The notes: a model not told the origin generated them from the sequence alone. Positions 1 through 6,841 are shown, numbered from the stretch's first letter. The stretch is 13,965 nt of DNA from an uncultured Clostridia bacterium (GCA_934133175.1 CAKPAX010000032.1:1-13965); one strand, 5' to 3'. Numbers and translations: made by a program.

Positions 1-779
1 TAGTAAATGAATTTGAATTTATAACATCAAGACAATTATATCAAATGCTAGAAATAAAAGGAATTGATCCAAAATCTCAAGATAAATTAAATAATAAGTT
101 AGAACAATTAGTAAAATCTAAGATTTTAACAAGATATTATTTTACTTCTGAAGAGGGAAAAGGAATTTATAGAATTTACTGTTTAGAGAAAATGGGAAAA
201 TATTTATTAAATTCTAAAGAAATAGATTGTAAATGGCAACCATCTGATAATACCAAACCAGTTGCAATGATTAAGAAAAGATTAGCTGGAAATCAAACTA
301 TTATAGCATATTTAAGAAAAGTAAAAGCATTTGATAGTTATATAGTAAAACCAGCAATTACAGCAAAAGCTACAGGAAAAACATTTAAAGCATCAGGTGG
401 ATGTGTTAAACTAACAAAGAATGGAAAATCAATACAATTCTTATTTGAAGCAGTTAGAAGGGAAGAAGACTGGCAAAAAAAATTAGTAGAAAAAATGAGA
501 TTGTATAAAGATTTTTATGAAAATTTTATTCCAATGGATTCAGGATTTCAAACAATGCCACAATTAATATTTATTTGTGAAGATGAAAAACATGCTGTTG
601 AAACATTTAAAGAAATTGTCAAAAATAATTTAGAAATAGAACAAATAAAATTATACTTTACTACTGATTTAAAACAAAATAGTAATACATTGGAAAATAC
701 TTTAATGGAATTTAAATTAGATCCAAATACTAATAAATATAAGGTTGAAAATGTAGAATTGAAATTATTAGGAATGTAA
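1..779 (+). CDS. Winged-helix / nuclease-like protein, Replic_Relax-like (5' end outside window)
   Basis: The frame is open to the left edge (first full codon at base 3), so the start is missing; the first in-window ATG at 45 is internal. The visible N-terminus (FITSRQLYQML, then a helical stretch and SKILTRYYF..GIYRIYCL) looks like a winged helix. A basic linker (MIKKRLAGNQ) leads to a domain containing FLFEAVRREEDW, KKLVEKMRLYKDFYENF and PQLIFICEDEKHAVETF. This order, a winged helix then an acidic residue on a beta strand, a K..Y helix and an 'IFICED' strand, is that of replication-relaxation type proteins, which have a PD-(D/E)XK-like fold and are common on plasmids and integrative elements. 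I infer the family from architecture only; no diagnostic catalytic set is certain. A hairpin follows the stop codon, so it probably ends a transcript. It could instead be an unrelated chromosomal DNA-binding protein. Confidence 0.5.
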   Translation, partial: VNEFEFITSRQLYQMLEIKGIDPKSQDKLNNKLEQLVKSKILTRYYFTSEEGKGIYRIYCLEKMGKYLLNSKEIDCKWQPSDNTKPVAMIKKRLAGNQTIIAYLRKVKAFDSYIVKPAITAKATGKTFKASGGCVKLTKNGKSIQFLFEAVRREEDWQKKLVEKMRLYKDFYENFIPMDSGFQTMPQLIFICEDEKHAVETFKEIVKNNLEIEQIKLYFTTDLKQNSNTLENTLMEFKLDPNTNKYKVENVELKLLGM

Positions 780-784
780 TTTAT

Positions 785-817
785 TAAGAAGGCTTAAAAG
801 TAAGCCTTCTTATTGTT
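785..817 (+). terminator. Hairpin between the first gene and dtd, probable terminator/attenuator
   Basis: A perfect 12-bp stem (785-796 with 801-812, core AAGAAGGCTTA) closes a 4-base loop AAAG and is followed by TTGTT. The U-tract is short, so termination may be partial. It ends directly before the dtd Shine-Dalgarno (AGGAG at 818-822), so read-through would feed dtd. Confidence 0.65.
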
Positions 818-828
818 AGGAGAATATT

Positions 829-1266
829 ATGAAATTAGTAATTCAAAGAGTAAAAAAAGCAAGTGTTACAGTAGATGAAAAGATTGTAGGAAAAATAGAC
901 AAGGGTTTATTAGTATTTATTGGTATAACACATGATGATAATGAAGAAAAAGTAGATTATCTCGTAAAAAAGCTATGTAATTTAAGAATATTTGAAGATG
1001 AAAATGAAAAAATGAATTTATCAATAAAAGATGTAAATGGAAGCTTGTTAATAGTTTCTCAGTTTACTTTATATGCAGATACTAGTAGTGGTAATAGACC
1101 AAGTTTTACAAATGCTGCAAAACCTGAATTTGCAGATAAATTGTATCAAAGTTTTAAACAAAAGTGTAAAAAATGTGGATTAGAAGTTCAATCAGGAATA
1201 TTTGGAGCAAATATGAAGGTAGAATTAGTTAATGATGGACCAGTAACAATTGTAATGGAACATTAA
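829..1266 (+). CDS. dtd: D-aminoacyl-tRNA deacylase (DTD)
   Basis: This enzyme hydrolyses D-amino acids (and mischarged glycine) from tRNA in the cytoplasm, preventing their entry into protein. The 145-aa length is the family's usual size. The N-terminus MKLVIQRVKKASVTV is typical. The two signature motifs are present: SQFTLYAD (residues 77-84) and NDGPVT (135-140), which carries the Gly-cisPro pair that gives chiral proofreading. The start ATG is set by AGGAG at 818-822. The 49-bp gap to the previous stop contains a hairpin and leaves no room for a convincing promoter of its own. In many Firmicutes dtd sits next to relA; here it is not, but it precedes a radical SAM gene on the same strand. 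Identification is firm from the motifs. Confidence 0.95.
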   Translation: MKLVIQRVKKASVTVDEKIVGKIDKGLLVFIGITHDDNEEKVDYLVKKLCNLRIFEDENEKMNLSIKDVNGSLLIVSQFTLYADTSSGNRPSFTNAAKPEFADKLYQSFKQKCKKCGLEVQSGIFGANMKVELVNDGPVTIVMEH

Positions 1267-1270
1267 ATTA

Positions 1271-1297
1271 GTAAAATTAAAATTTTACAATTATTTT
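1271..1297 (+). terminator. Weak AT hairpin after dtd
   Basis: GTAAAAT (1271-1277) pairs with ATTTTAC (1282-1288) around a 4-base loop, followed by AATTATTTT. The stem is nearly all A-U, so it could be a weak terminator or simply chance in AT-rich DNA. Confidence 0.3.
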
Positions 1298-1303
1298 AAA
1301 AGG

Positions 1304-1337
1304 TTAATATAAAAAAACTTAAAATATATAATATAAT
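1304..1337 (+). promoter_or_regulatory. Possible promoter for the radical SAM gene
   Basis: TTAATA (1304-1309), a 17-base spacer, and TATAAT (1327-1332); a second overlapping TATAAT lies at 1332-1337. Transcription would start almost at the Shine-Dalgarno (1340-1345), an unusually short leader, so this is tentative. Confidence 0.3.
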
Positions 1338-1349
1338 TTGGAGAGATAT

Positions 1350-2270
1350 ATGGAACAAACCAAAAGATATAATCACTTAAATGAATATTTAAAAAATAAA
1401 TTTGGTGAAAGAACTTTAAAAATTTGTGTTGATGGAGGATTTACATGTCCTAATAGAGATGGAAAAATAGGAATAGGAGGATGTATATTTTGTAGTGAAA
1501 GAGGATCAGGAGATCATATCAATTCAACATTAAATATAAAAAAACAAGTAGAAGAATACTTTAAAAGTTATAAAGTAGAAAGAGCAAATAAATTTATAGT
1601 ATATTTTCAAAATTATACAAATACATATGATTCAATTGAAAATTTAAAGAAAAAGTATGATGCAGCTTTAATTGATGATAGAATTGTTGGAATTGCTATT
1701 GCAACAAGACCAGATTGTATTAATGAAGAAATAGCTAAATTAATAAAAAGTTATTCCAATAAATATTATGTATGGGTTGAACTTGGATTGCAAACATTAA
1801 ATGATAATATTGGGAAAATTATAAATAGAGGATATAATACAAGCCAATTTTCCATAGCAGTAGATATTTTAAATAAATATAATATAGATGTGGTGGCGCA
1901 TATTATGGTGGGATTACCAAATGAAACACAAAGAGATATGGAAGATACAGTTGAATTTATAAATAGTGTAAATATATCAGGAGTAAAAATTCATTCTACA
2001 TATATCGTGAAAAATACAATATTAGAAGATATGTATAAAAAAGGTAAATATAATCCAATAACATTAGAGTATTATTTAAAATGTTTAACATATATAGTAA
2101 CGCATATTAATCCAAATATAATAATACATAGAATTTCTGGAGATGCACCTAAAAATTTACTTATTGCACCAGATTGGAATAGACATAAAAAATGGGTATT
2201 AAATGGTTTTGATAAAATATTAAGAGAAAATGATTTGTTTCAAGGAAAATATTATTTAAATAAGAATTAA
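1350..2270 (+). CDS. Radical SAM protein, TIGR01212 / YhcC-YtqA family
   Basis: A 306-aa iron-sulfur radical S-adenosylmethionine enzyme. The cluster-binding cysteines appear in the family-specific arrangement FTCPNRDGKIGIGGCIFC: C33, C45 and C48, i.e. C-x11-C-x2-C rather than the common C-x3-C-x2-C. Other family features are KICVDGGF before the first cysteine, YFQNYTNTY, IATRPDC, WVELGLQT, VGLPNET and a C-terminal LLIAPDWNRHKKWVLNGF. I chose ATG 1350 because GGAGAG (1340-1345) is correctly spaced for it; an in-frame TTG at 1338 has no ribosome site. From literature recall, the Bacillus relative YtqA is linked to the mnm5s2U wobble-uridine pathway in tRNA. That would pair functionally with the neighbouring tRNA-quality gene dtd, but the substrate here is inference. 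Confidence 0.88.
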   Translation: MEQTKRYNHLNEYLKNKFGERTLKICVDGGFTCPNRDGKIGIGGCIFCSERGSGDHINSTLNIKKQVEEYFKSYKVERANKFIVYFQNYTNTYDSIENLKKKYDAALIDDRIVGIAIATRPDCINEEIAKLIKSYSNKYYVWVELGLQTLNDNIGKIINRGYNTSQFSIAVDILNKYNIDVVAHIMVGLPNETQRDMEDTVEFINSVNISGVKIHSTYIVKNTILEDMYKKGKYNPITLEYYLKCLTYIVTHINPNIIIHRISGDAPKNLLIAPDWNRHKKWVLNGFDKILRENDLFQGKYYLNKN

Positions 2271-2328
2271 ATTAATAAGTAAGATACATAAGGCATATAA
2301 TGGAAAAAAGGACAAGGAGGAAATGTTA

Positions 2329-2568
2329 ATGAACAAATTTAAAGAAGATTTAAAGATTGGTAATACAAATGATTTTTCAAAGTTTGATAAGCAAGTTTCT
2401 GAAAAAATTGTTACAGCATTAGATAAAATAGAACCTCAAAATATCGATGAACAAATGAGAAAAGTAGAAATGATGTTAAATTTAAATAAAATAATAAAAA
2501 ATTACGATGAAGTAATTCAATATTTGAGAAGAAAAGATTTGGGAAAATCAGTAAATAAAGAAAGATAA
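2329..2568 (+). CDS. Small hypothetical protein (79 aa)
   Basis: I do not recognise a family. The product is highly charged and predicted mostly helical (DKQVSEKIVTALDKIEPQ; DEQMRKVEMMLNLNKIIKNYDEVIQYLRRK), with no membrane segment or cysteine. I prefer ATG 2329: the strong AAGGAGG (2314-2320) lies 8 bases upstream of it but only 2 bases before the in-frame ATG at 2323. A TATAAT at 2296-2301 could be a -10 element, without a clear -35. Its stop codon lies inside the shared terminator stem with the convergent gene at 2600-3769. It is likely real because of the excellent ribosome site and the terminator placement. Confidence 0.7.
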   Translation: MNKFKEDLKIGNTNDFSKFDKQVSEKIVTALDKIEPQNIDEQMRKVEMMLNLNKIIKNYDEVIQYLRRKDLGKSVNKER

Positions 2569-2608
2569 AAAATAAAAAGCATAAATTGCTTTTTATTTTT
2601 TATCTTTC
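2560..2608. terminator. Bidirectional terminator: 22-bp perfect palindrome at two convergent gene ends
   Basis: Arms 2560-2581 and 2587-2608 are perfect reverse complements over 22 bp, with a 5-base loop TAAAT. Each arm begins GAAAGATAA, so the last codons and stop of the + strand gene (stop 2566-2568) and of the - strand gene (stop 2602-2600) both lie in the stem. A- and T-tracts on both sides give a U-tract in either direction. Confidence 0.9.
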
Positions 2609-3769
2609 AAACGCATAATTTTTATTATATAAATTATTTCTTGAAATCCCTTTAATATCTAATTCTGGATTATTACGAGATGCAATAGTCAAATTGTTTT
2701 TCATTGAGTTTATTAATTTTTTTAAATATGTAGGTTTTTCATTGATAGATTGACATATGCCTGTTGTTAGATAAGCGGATACGTCTCCAAAAGTTTGTCC
2801 AGAAGCTTTAAGGGCTAAATCATGTTCTGTAATACTTATGTTTTGTAAAGAATTCAAAAATGAGTCATTTAATGCTTCAGCAAGTAAAGAATTATAACTT
2901 TCTGCTATTGGAGTTATATTGCCACTTAAATTCTTATAAAATGATGTACTAACATCAGGAGCATATGCAATAAATCCATTTATATCTTTCATAAAAGGAT
3001 TTATATGTTCAGAGTCTTCTAATAGCTCTGGATTTTTTTGCTTGATTTGTTCTAATGCATTTATGATTGTAGAAAGCTCATCAGAGCTGCCTTTTTCATT
3101 TACGTAAAAAACGAATTTTTCTGATCTTGTTCCTGTTTGTTCATCTGCACCAAATTTATAATAATAATCAGAATCACCTAGTTCTGAAGAAAGAGCATCT
3201 GCCAATAATGCGACATTCTTTCGTTCACAATTCAAATATAGTCTAGTTGTTGGATCTCCGGGAAAACCTTTTGTAGATACATGAAAAAAACAAGGTTTTC
3301 CATTTCTATCTTTTTGAACATGAAGTGCTATCTTATCAGAATATTTTTTATCATTAAGATTTTCTAAAAAAACTTCTTGATTGGTTTGATTATTGCCTTT
3401 ATATGAATTATCTAGTGCTGACAAAGATATTAATGAATTATATGAACTTATAACTTGATTTTTTTCATAGTTGACTAATACGGATTTTATGTATTGATCT
3501 ATTGCATAATCAATTGAACCTTCTGTAAAATATAATTGCTCAGAAGGTTCACTTGAAGAAATTGAATTTGATGTTGTTATTTTAATACTTTCACGAAAAT
3601 CTTTTCTTTTTTGTTCATTTTTTTCATTTTGAAAAATCTTTGAATCCGCATATCCTTCAGAATAATTATGAAAAATATTTTCTTTTTGAACAGAAGTATT
3701 TCTTCCTGGATTTAAAGTTTTTGGTTTATTAATTCCTAACTTTGTTTTTATAAATTCAAATAAATTCAT
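2600..3769 (-). CDS. Hypothetical protein, weak HopA1-effector-family resemblance (389 aa)
   Basis: No firm family call. The N-terminal 75 residues are polar and low-complexity. A middle part (about 145-250) contains KIALHVQK, CFFHVSTKGFPGDPTTRLYLN (split here at RLYLN, 176-180), YYYKFGADE (202-210) and EKFVFYVNEKG (218-227). This order, an R-(L/V)-Y-(L/F)-N strand, an Y/F-K strand about 25 residues on, then a V-x-Y strand, resembles HopA1-type proteins, whose relatives include lyase partners in class V lanthipeptide synthesis. The C-terminal part (255-389) is helical and includes ALKASGQTFGDVSAYL. There is no signal peptide or transmembrane segment. The start follows AAGGAG (3781-3776 on the - strand), and the gene has its own promoter. 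It lies downstream of an XRE regulator on the same strand. Codon use is a little richer in G+C than its neighbours, compatible with transfer. Confidence 0.6.
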   Translation of the reverse strand: MNLFEFIKTKLGINKPKTLNPGRNTSVQKENIFHNYSEGYADSKIFQNEKNEQKRKDFRESIKITTSNSISSSEPSEQLYFTEGSIDYAIDQYIKSVLVNYEKNQVISSYNSLISLSALDNSYKGNNQTNQEVFLENLNDKKYSDKIALHVQKDRNGKPCFFHVSTKGFPGDPTTRLYLNCERKNVALLADALSSELGDSDYYYKFGADEQTGTRSEKFVFYVNEKGSSDELSTIINALEQIKQKNPELLEDSEHINPFMKDINGFIAYAPDVSTSFYKNLSGNITPIAESYNSLLAEALNDSFLNSLQNISITEHDLALKASGQTFGDVSAYLTTGICQSINEKPTYLKKLINSMKNNLTIASRNNPELDIKGISRNNLYNKNYAFER

Positions 3770-3799
3770 GAGTTTCTCCTTGGTATTTTATTCAAATTT

Positions 3800-3828
3800 A
3801 TTATATATTAATAATTTAAATTTTTCAA
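3800..3828 (-). promoter_or_regulatory. Sigma-A type promoter for the 389-aa gene
   Basis: Read on the - strand: TTGAAA (3828-3823), a 17-base spacer, TATAAT (3805-3800). The start codon is at 3769, leaving a leader of about 25 bases with AAGGAG. So this gene need not depend on the upstream regulator gene's transcript. Confidence 0.7.
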
Positions 3829-3886
3829 TATATTTTTATTTCATAATGTTTGTATAAAAATATAGTAAATATTATTTATAGTTTAT

Positions 3887-4246
3887 TTATTTTTCTTCTT
3901 CTTGTAATTTAACAAGTTGTTCTGCTAATAAAAAAATAATTTTTTTATTTTTTTCACTTAATTTAATATAAGTTTCTAAAAAATTATTATCTACAAGAGA
4001 ATCTAGTGAAGTTGAAGAAGGGGATATTAAATCACTGAATAAAAAATCAGAATTAATATTTAAAGCTTTACAAATACTTGTAATAGTAGTTGCACTTCCA
4101 AATGCTAGACCTCTTTCTAATTGACTAATATATCTAGAAGACAAAGATGTTTTTTCTGCTAATGCTTCTTGAGTATAATTTGATTTTGCCCTAGCTAATT
4201 TTATTTTTTTTCCAATATTCTTTCTTAAAACGGTTTCTTGATTCAT
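3887..4246 (-). CDS. XRE-family helix-turn-helix transcriptional regulator (119 aa)
   Basis: A Cro/C1-type DNA-binding domain occupies residues 11-70: IGKKIKLARAKSNYTQEALA, then SLSSRYISQLERG with the recognition helix, then TITSICKALNINSDFLF. The short C-terminal helix (LSEKNKKIIFLLAEQLVKL) is usual for small clostridial regulators and probably dimerises. ATG 4246 is chosen because AAGGAGG (4260-4254) lies 7 bases upstream; a start at 4279 would place that site inside the gene. It probably regulates itself and possibly the 389-aa neighbour downstream; two similar direct repeats upstream are candidate operators. It is divergent from mraZ. Confidence 0.9.
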   Translation of the reverse strand: MNQETVLRKNIGKKIKLARAKSNYTQEALAEKTSLSSRYISQLERGLAFGSATTITSICKALNINSDFLFSDLISPSSTSLDSLVDNNFLETYIKLSEKNKKIIFLLAEQLVKLQEEEK

Positions 4247-4282
4247 AAATGTACCTCCTTGAAAAAGTATAACAGTCAAGAC

Positions 4283-4360
4283 CTAAAAACGAAATGAACT
4301 TATAGTGTTAATTAAAGTAAAGATACAAACAAAATATTCTAAAAACAGAATGGAGTTATA
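4283..4360. promoter_or_regulatory. Two-copy direct repeat, candidate operators of the XRE regulator
   Basis: Copies at 4283-4304 and 4339-4360 share CTAAAAAC-N2-AATG-N3-TTATA (17 of 22 bases identical), 56 bp apart. They lie 37-114 bp upstream of the regulator's start. Each contains TATAA on the - strand, so they may overlap -10 elements. The operator role is inferred from position and repetition. Confidence 0.4.
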
Positions 4361-4380
4361 TAGATTATTCATGATATTGA

Positions 4381-4472
4381 AAATATATTTTTATAAAAAT
4401 TTTTTTAAAATAAAAAAATAAATAAAAAAAATTAAAAAAATACTTGCAAAAACATATAAAGTGTATTAAAAT
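4381..4472 (+). promoter_or_regulatory. mraZ promoter with A-tract upstream region
   Basis: TTGCAA (4444-4449), a 17-base spacer and TAAAAT (4467-4472) predict transcription from about 4479. Positions 4381-4440 are almost pure A/T with repeated A- and T-tracts, resembling an UP element and curved DNA. This is where the dcw transcript would begin. Confidence 0.6.
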
Positions 4473-4505
4473 TTAATCGAAGTGGAGAAAAGTGGTACAA
4501 AGTGG
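4458..4505 (+). promoter_or_regulatory. MraZ operator: three 10-bp-spaced boxes plus one upstream
   Basis: Boxes GAAGTGG (4479-4485), AAAGTGG (4489-4495) and AAAGTGG (4499-4505) are exactly 10 bp apart, with a further AAAGTGT at 4458-4464 inside the promoter spacer. Direct repeats AAAGTG(G/T)-N3 upstream of mraZ are the known binding sites of the MraZ ring in Firmicutes and Mollicutes. Position at the predicted transcription start fits autorepression. Confidence 0.85.
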
Positions 4506-4530
4506 TGAAAAAAGAAAAGAGGTGAATCTA

Positions 4531-4956
4531 ATGCTAATCGGTGAATATGAGCACACTTTAGATGCTAAAGGTAGATTAATAATGCCTGCAAAGCTAAGAA
4601 TAGATATGGGTGAAAAATTCATCGTTACAAAAGGATTAGATGGATGTTTATTTGCTTTTTCTCAAAACGAATGGTTAAACTTTGAGACAAAATTAAAATC
4701 ATTACCACTTTCAGACAAAAATGCAAGAAATTTTGTAAGATTTTTCTTATCAGGTGCAACAGAATGTGAATTAGATAAACAAGGTAGATTTTTAATTCCA
4801 AATAATTTAAGAGCTGCAGCAACTTTAGAAAAAGAAGCAGTTATAATTGGAGTTGGAACAAGACTTGAAATTTGGAATAAAGAAACCTGGCAAAATTGTG
4901 ATGATAATATATCAGCAGATGAAATTGCGGAAAATATGACAATGCTTGGTATATAA
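4531..4956 (+). CDS. mraZ: Transcriptional regulator MraZ
   Basis: First gene of the dcw (division and cell wall) cluster, encoding a DNA-binding protein that oligomerises and regulates its own operon. Length 141 aa, standard for the family. It has two SpoVT-AbrB-type repeats, each with its DxxGR signature: DAKGR (11-15) and DKQGR (82-86). MLIGEYEHTLDAKGR is the canonical start, so ATG 4531 is used, with AGAGGTG at 4518-4524. The upstream in-frame GTG at 4492 lies inside the operator boxes and is rejected. The gap of 295 bp to rsmH is much longer than usual. Confidence 0.96.
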   Translation: MLIGEYEHTLDAKGRLIMPAKLRIDMGEKFIVTKGLDGCLFAFSQNEWLNFETKLKSLPLSDKNARNFVRFFLSGATECELDKQGRFLIPNNLRAAATLEKEAVIIGVGTRLEIWNKETWQNCDDNISADEIAENMTMLGI

Positions 4957-4960
4957 CTTG

Positions 4961-5164
4961 CAAAAGTTTATATAGAAATACAAAAGAATAAAATACGAAT
5001 GAAAAATATACTTAAGAAAATAAAAAAATACAAAAGATAAAAGTACAAAAGATGTAAATTACCAAAGATAAAAATACAAATGATATTTACAAAAGATAGA
5101 GGTTCAAATGATAATTAAACAAAAGATGTATTACAAAAGAATTAAAATTTGTAAATACAAAAGA
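4961..5164. repeat. Degenerate ~15-bp tandem repeat between mraZ and rsmH
   Basis: The core CAAA(A/T)GA recurs at 4981, 5031, 5046, 5077, 5090, 5105, 5120, 5134 and 5158. Weaker copies lie at 4961 (CAAAAG), 4996 (CGAATGA) and 5062 (CCAAAGA). Between 5031 and 5134 the step is 13-16 bp; the unit is close to TACAAAAGATAAAAG. No reading frame runs through it. It fills most of the 295-bp mraZ-rsmH spacer. Confidence 0.8.
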
Positions 5165-5187
5165 ATATAAAAACACTTATAAGATAA

Positions 5188-5218
5188 ACAGCTGGTATTA
5201 CAAATATATACCAGCTGT
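5188..5218 (+). promoter_or_regulatory. Hairpin in the rsmH leader, possible attenuator
   Basis: ACAGCTGGTAT (5188-5198) pairs perfectly with ATACCAGCTGT (5208-5218) around a 9-base loop. It is followed by AATTGTATATTTTC, which is only loosely U-rich. It lies 33 bp before the rsmH start. It could be an attenuator, a processing signal or a weak terminator. Confidence 0.55.
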
Positions 5219-5251
5219 AATTGTATATTTTCAAAATATTGAGGTGAAAAC

Positions 5252-6181
5252 GTGGAATTTAAACATGAACCTGTCTTATTACAAGAGTGTATAAAAGGAC
5301 TTAATATAAAAGAAAACGGAATATATGTAGATGGTACACTAGGAGGAGCAGGACATAGTCAAAAAATATTAGAAAATTTATCATCTAAAGGTGTATTAAT
5401 AGGAATTGATAGAGATGAACAAGCATTAGAAGCAGCGAGAAAAAGATTAGAAAAGTATAGTAATGTAAAATATGTTCATGGAAATCATGATGATATAGAA
5501 GGAATATTAAATAATTTAAAAATAGATGAAGTTGATGGGATACTATTAGATTTAGGTGTTTCTTCATATCAGCTTGATGAAAGAAATAGAGGATTTAGTT
5601 ATTTGGGCGAAAATGAATTAGACATGAGAATGGATAATTCACAATATTTAACTGCTAAAATTGTGGTTAATACATATAAAGAAGAAGAACTAGCCAATAT
5701 CATATATGAATATGGAGAAGAAAGGTTTTCAAGACAAATAGCTAAAAATATTTGTGAATATCGAAAAAATAAAGAAATTTCCACAACTAAGGAATTAGTT
5801 GAAATTATTGATAAGTCAATACCAGGATATTCCAAAAAAGATGGACATCCTGCAAAAAGGACATTTCAAGCAATAAGAATAGAAGTAAACAATGAAATTA
5901 AACCATTATATAATACAATAAGAACATGTATAAGAATGCTGAAAAGCGGAGGAAGGCTTTGTGTAATAACATTTCATTCATTAGAAGATAGAGCAGTAAA
6001 AAGAGCGTATGTAGATGCAGAAGGAAAATGTACTTGTCCAAAGGACTTACCTTATTGTGTATGTGGATGTGAATCAGAAGGAAAAATAGTAAATAAAAAA
6101 CCAATAATAGCAACAAAAGAGGAAGAAGACAGAAACTCAAGATCTAAAAGTGCTAAATTGAGGATATTTGAGAAAAAATAG
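5252..6181 (+). CDS. rsmH: 16S rRNA (cytosine-1402-N4)-methyltransferase RsmH (MraW)
   Basis: Methylates N4 of C1402 in the ribosomal decoding centre using SAM. Length 309 aa, full for the family. The GTG start at 5252 is set by GAGGTG (5241-5246); the protein begins EFKHEPVLLQECI as usual. Motifs: SAM-binding DGTLGGAGHS (27-36), DLGVSSYQLD (100-109), RGFSY, LDMRMD, HPAKRTFQAIRIEVN (199-213) and ITFHSLEDR (239-247). A cysteine-rich stretch (CTCPKDLPYCVCGC, 260-273) near the C-terminus is common in Firmicute members. Second gene of the dcw cluster; 26 bp separate it from the FtsL-like gene, so these two are cotranscribed. Confidence 0.97.
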   Translation: MEFKHEPVLLQECIKGLNIKENGIYVDGTLGGAGHSQKILENLSSKGVLIGIDRDEQALEAARKRLEKYSNVKYVHGNHDDIEGILNNLKIDEVDGILLDLGVSSYQLDERNRGFSYLGENELDMRMDNSQYLTAKIVVNTYKEEELANIIYEYGEERFSRQIAKNICEYRKNKEISTTKELVEIIDKSIPGYSKKDGHPAKRTFQAIRIEVNNEIKPLYNTIRTCIRMLKSGGRLCVITFHSLEDRAVKRAYVDAEGKCTCPKDLPYCVCGCESEGKIVNKKPIIATKEEEDRNSRSKSAKLRIFEKK

Positions 6182-6207
6182 TAAACGTAAGAGGAGGTGA
6201 ATAACTT

Positions 6208-6717
6208 ATGGGAAAAGATAGATATCAATATGGAACAAACCCAAGAAAAGTAGAACCAGAATATAGTCCATATAAACAAAAAACTACAAATAAAAGCAGA
6301 AAACCAGAAGTATTAAAGACCAAAACCAAAGCAGAAGTTAAGGTATCAAAAAAAGAAAAGATTAAAACAACAAAAAGGATAGGATTGGTTATTGCTATAT
6401 TTATAGTTTTACTTACCATAAGTTATAGAAACTCACAAATTAATGAGAACTTTAATCAGGTGCAAAACTTAAAAAAGGAATTATCATCTCTTGAAAAGGA
6501 AAATGAACAATTAAAAGTAAATATAGAAAATAGTGTAAATTTAAATAATATAGAACAAGCAGCAAAAGAAAAGTTAGGAATGCAAAAATTAACAAATAAA
6601 CAAGCTGTATATGTAAGTTTACCAAAGAAAGATTATATAGAAACATCTACAGAAGAAGTAAAAATTGAGGAAGATCAAAATTGGTTTGAAAAGATTTTGA
6701 ATATATTCAAAAAGTAA
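6208..6717 (+). CDS. ftsL: FtsL/DivIC-like cell division protein
   Basis: A 169-aa bitopic membrane protein placed between rsmH and a class B PBP, the usual position of ftsL. A basic cytoplasmic part (1-57) with many K/R residues is followed by one membrane helix (58-73, IGLVIAIFIVLLTISY). Next comes an extracytoplasmic coiled coil (74-115, QVQNLKKELSSLEKENEQLK), then the septum-initiator signature IEQAAKEKLGMQKLTNKQAVYV. FtsL/DivIC/FtsB bridge the septal PBP and other divisome proteins. Ribosome site GAGGAGGTGA (6191-6200). The sequence alone does not separate FtsL from DivIC, so the symbol rests on gene order. Its last codons form one arm of a terminator. Confidence 0.85.
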   Translation: MGKDRYQYGTNPRKVEPEYSPYKQKTTNKSRKPEVLKTKTKAEVKVSKKEKIKTTKRIGLVIAIFIVLLTISYRNSQINENFNQVQNLKKELSSLEKENEQLKVNIENSVNLNNIEQAAKEKLGMQKLTNKQAVYVSLPKKDYIETSTEEVKIEEDQNWFEKILNIFKK

Positions 6718-6765
6718 GAAAAATTATAATTAATTAAGATTTAATTTTTCTTACTTTTTTTATTA
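6709..6765 (+). terminator. Strong terminator overlapping the ftsL stop codon
   Basis: An 18-bp perfect stem (6709-6726 with 6742-6759) around a 15-base loop, ending in a T-rich tail. The ftsL stop (6715-6717) is inside the left arm. It separates mraZ-rsmH-ftsL from the PBP gene, which would then need its own promoter or read-through. Confidence 0.8.
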
Positions 6766-6841
6766 TAAAAATAAGTTATAAAATCTTTACTTTATTAATA
6801 TTTTTTAATAATAAGAATTATATTGATAAAGGAGAGAAGAG

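Noticed and set aside
1338..1349. TTG start at 1338 adding four residues to the radical SAM protein
   Set aside because: It has no ribosome site, and GGAGAG at 1340-1345 is correctly placed for ATG 1350 and lies inside the proposed extension.
4247..4279. Longer start at 4279 for the XRE regulator
   Set aside because: The added codons contain the AAGGAGG that serves ATG 4246.
4492..4530. GTG start at 4492 adding 13 residues to MraZ
   Set aside because: It falls within the MraZ operator boxes, and the family begins at MLIGEYEHTLD with AGAGGTG correctly spaced for ATG 4531.
4961..5164. CRISPR array for the repeats before rsmH
   Set aside because: Units are only about 7 conserved bases at 13-16 bp steps, with no 25-40 bp repeats, unique spacers or cas genes.
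5385..6646. Several 60-80 aa open frames on the - strand opposite rsmH and ftsL
   Set aside because: They are L/F/I-rich mirror frames of A-rich coding sequence without ribosome sites; the + strand genes are certain.
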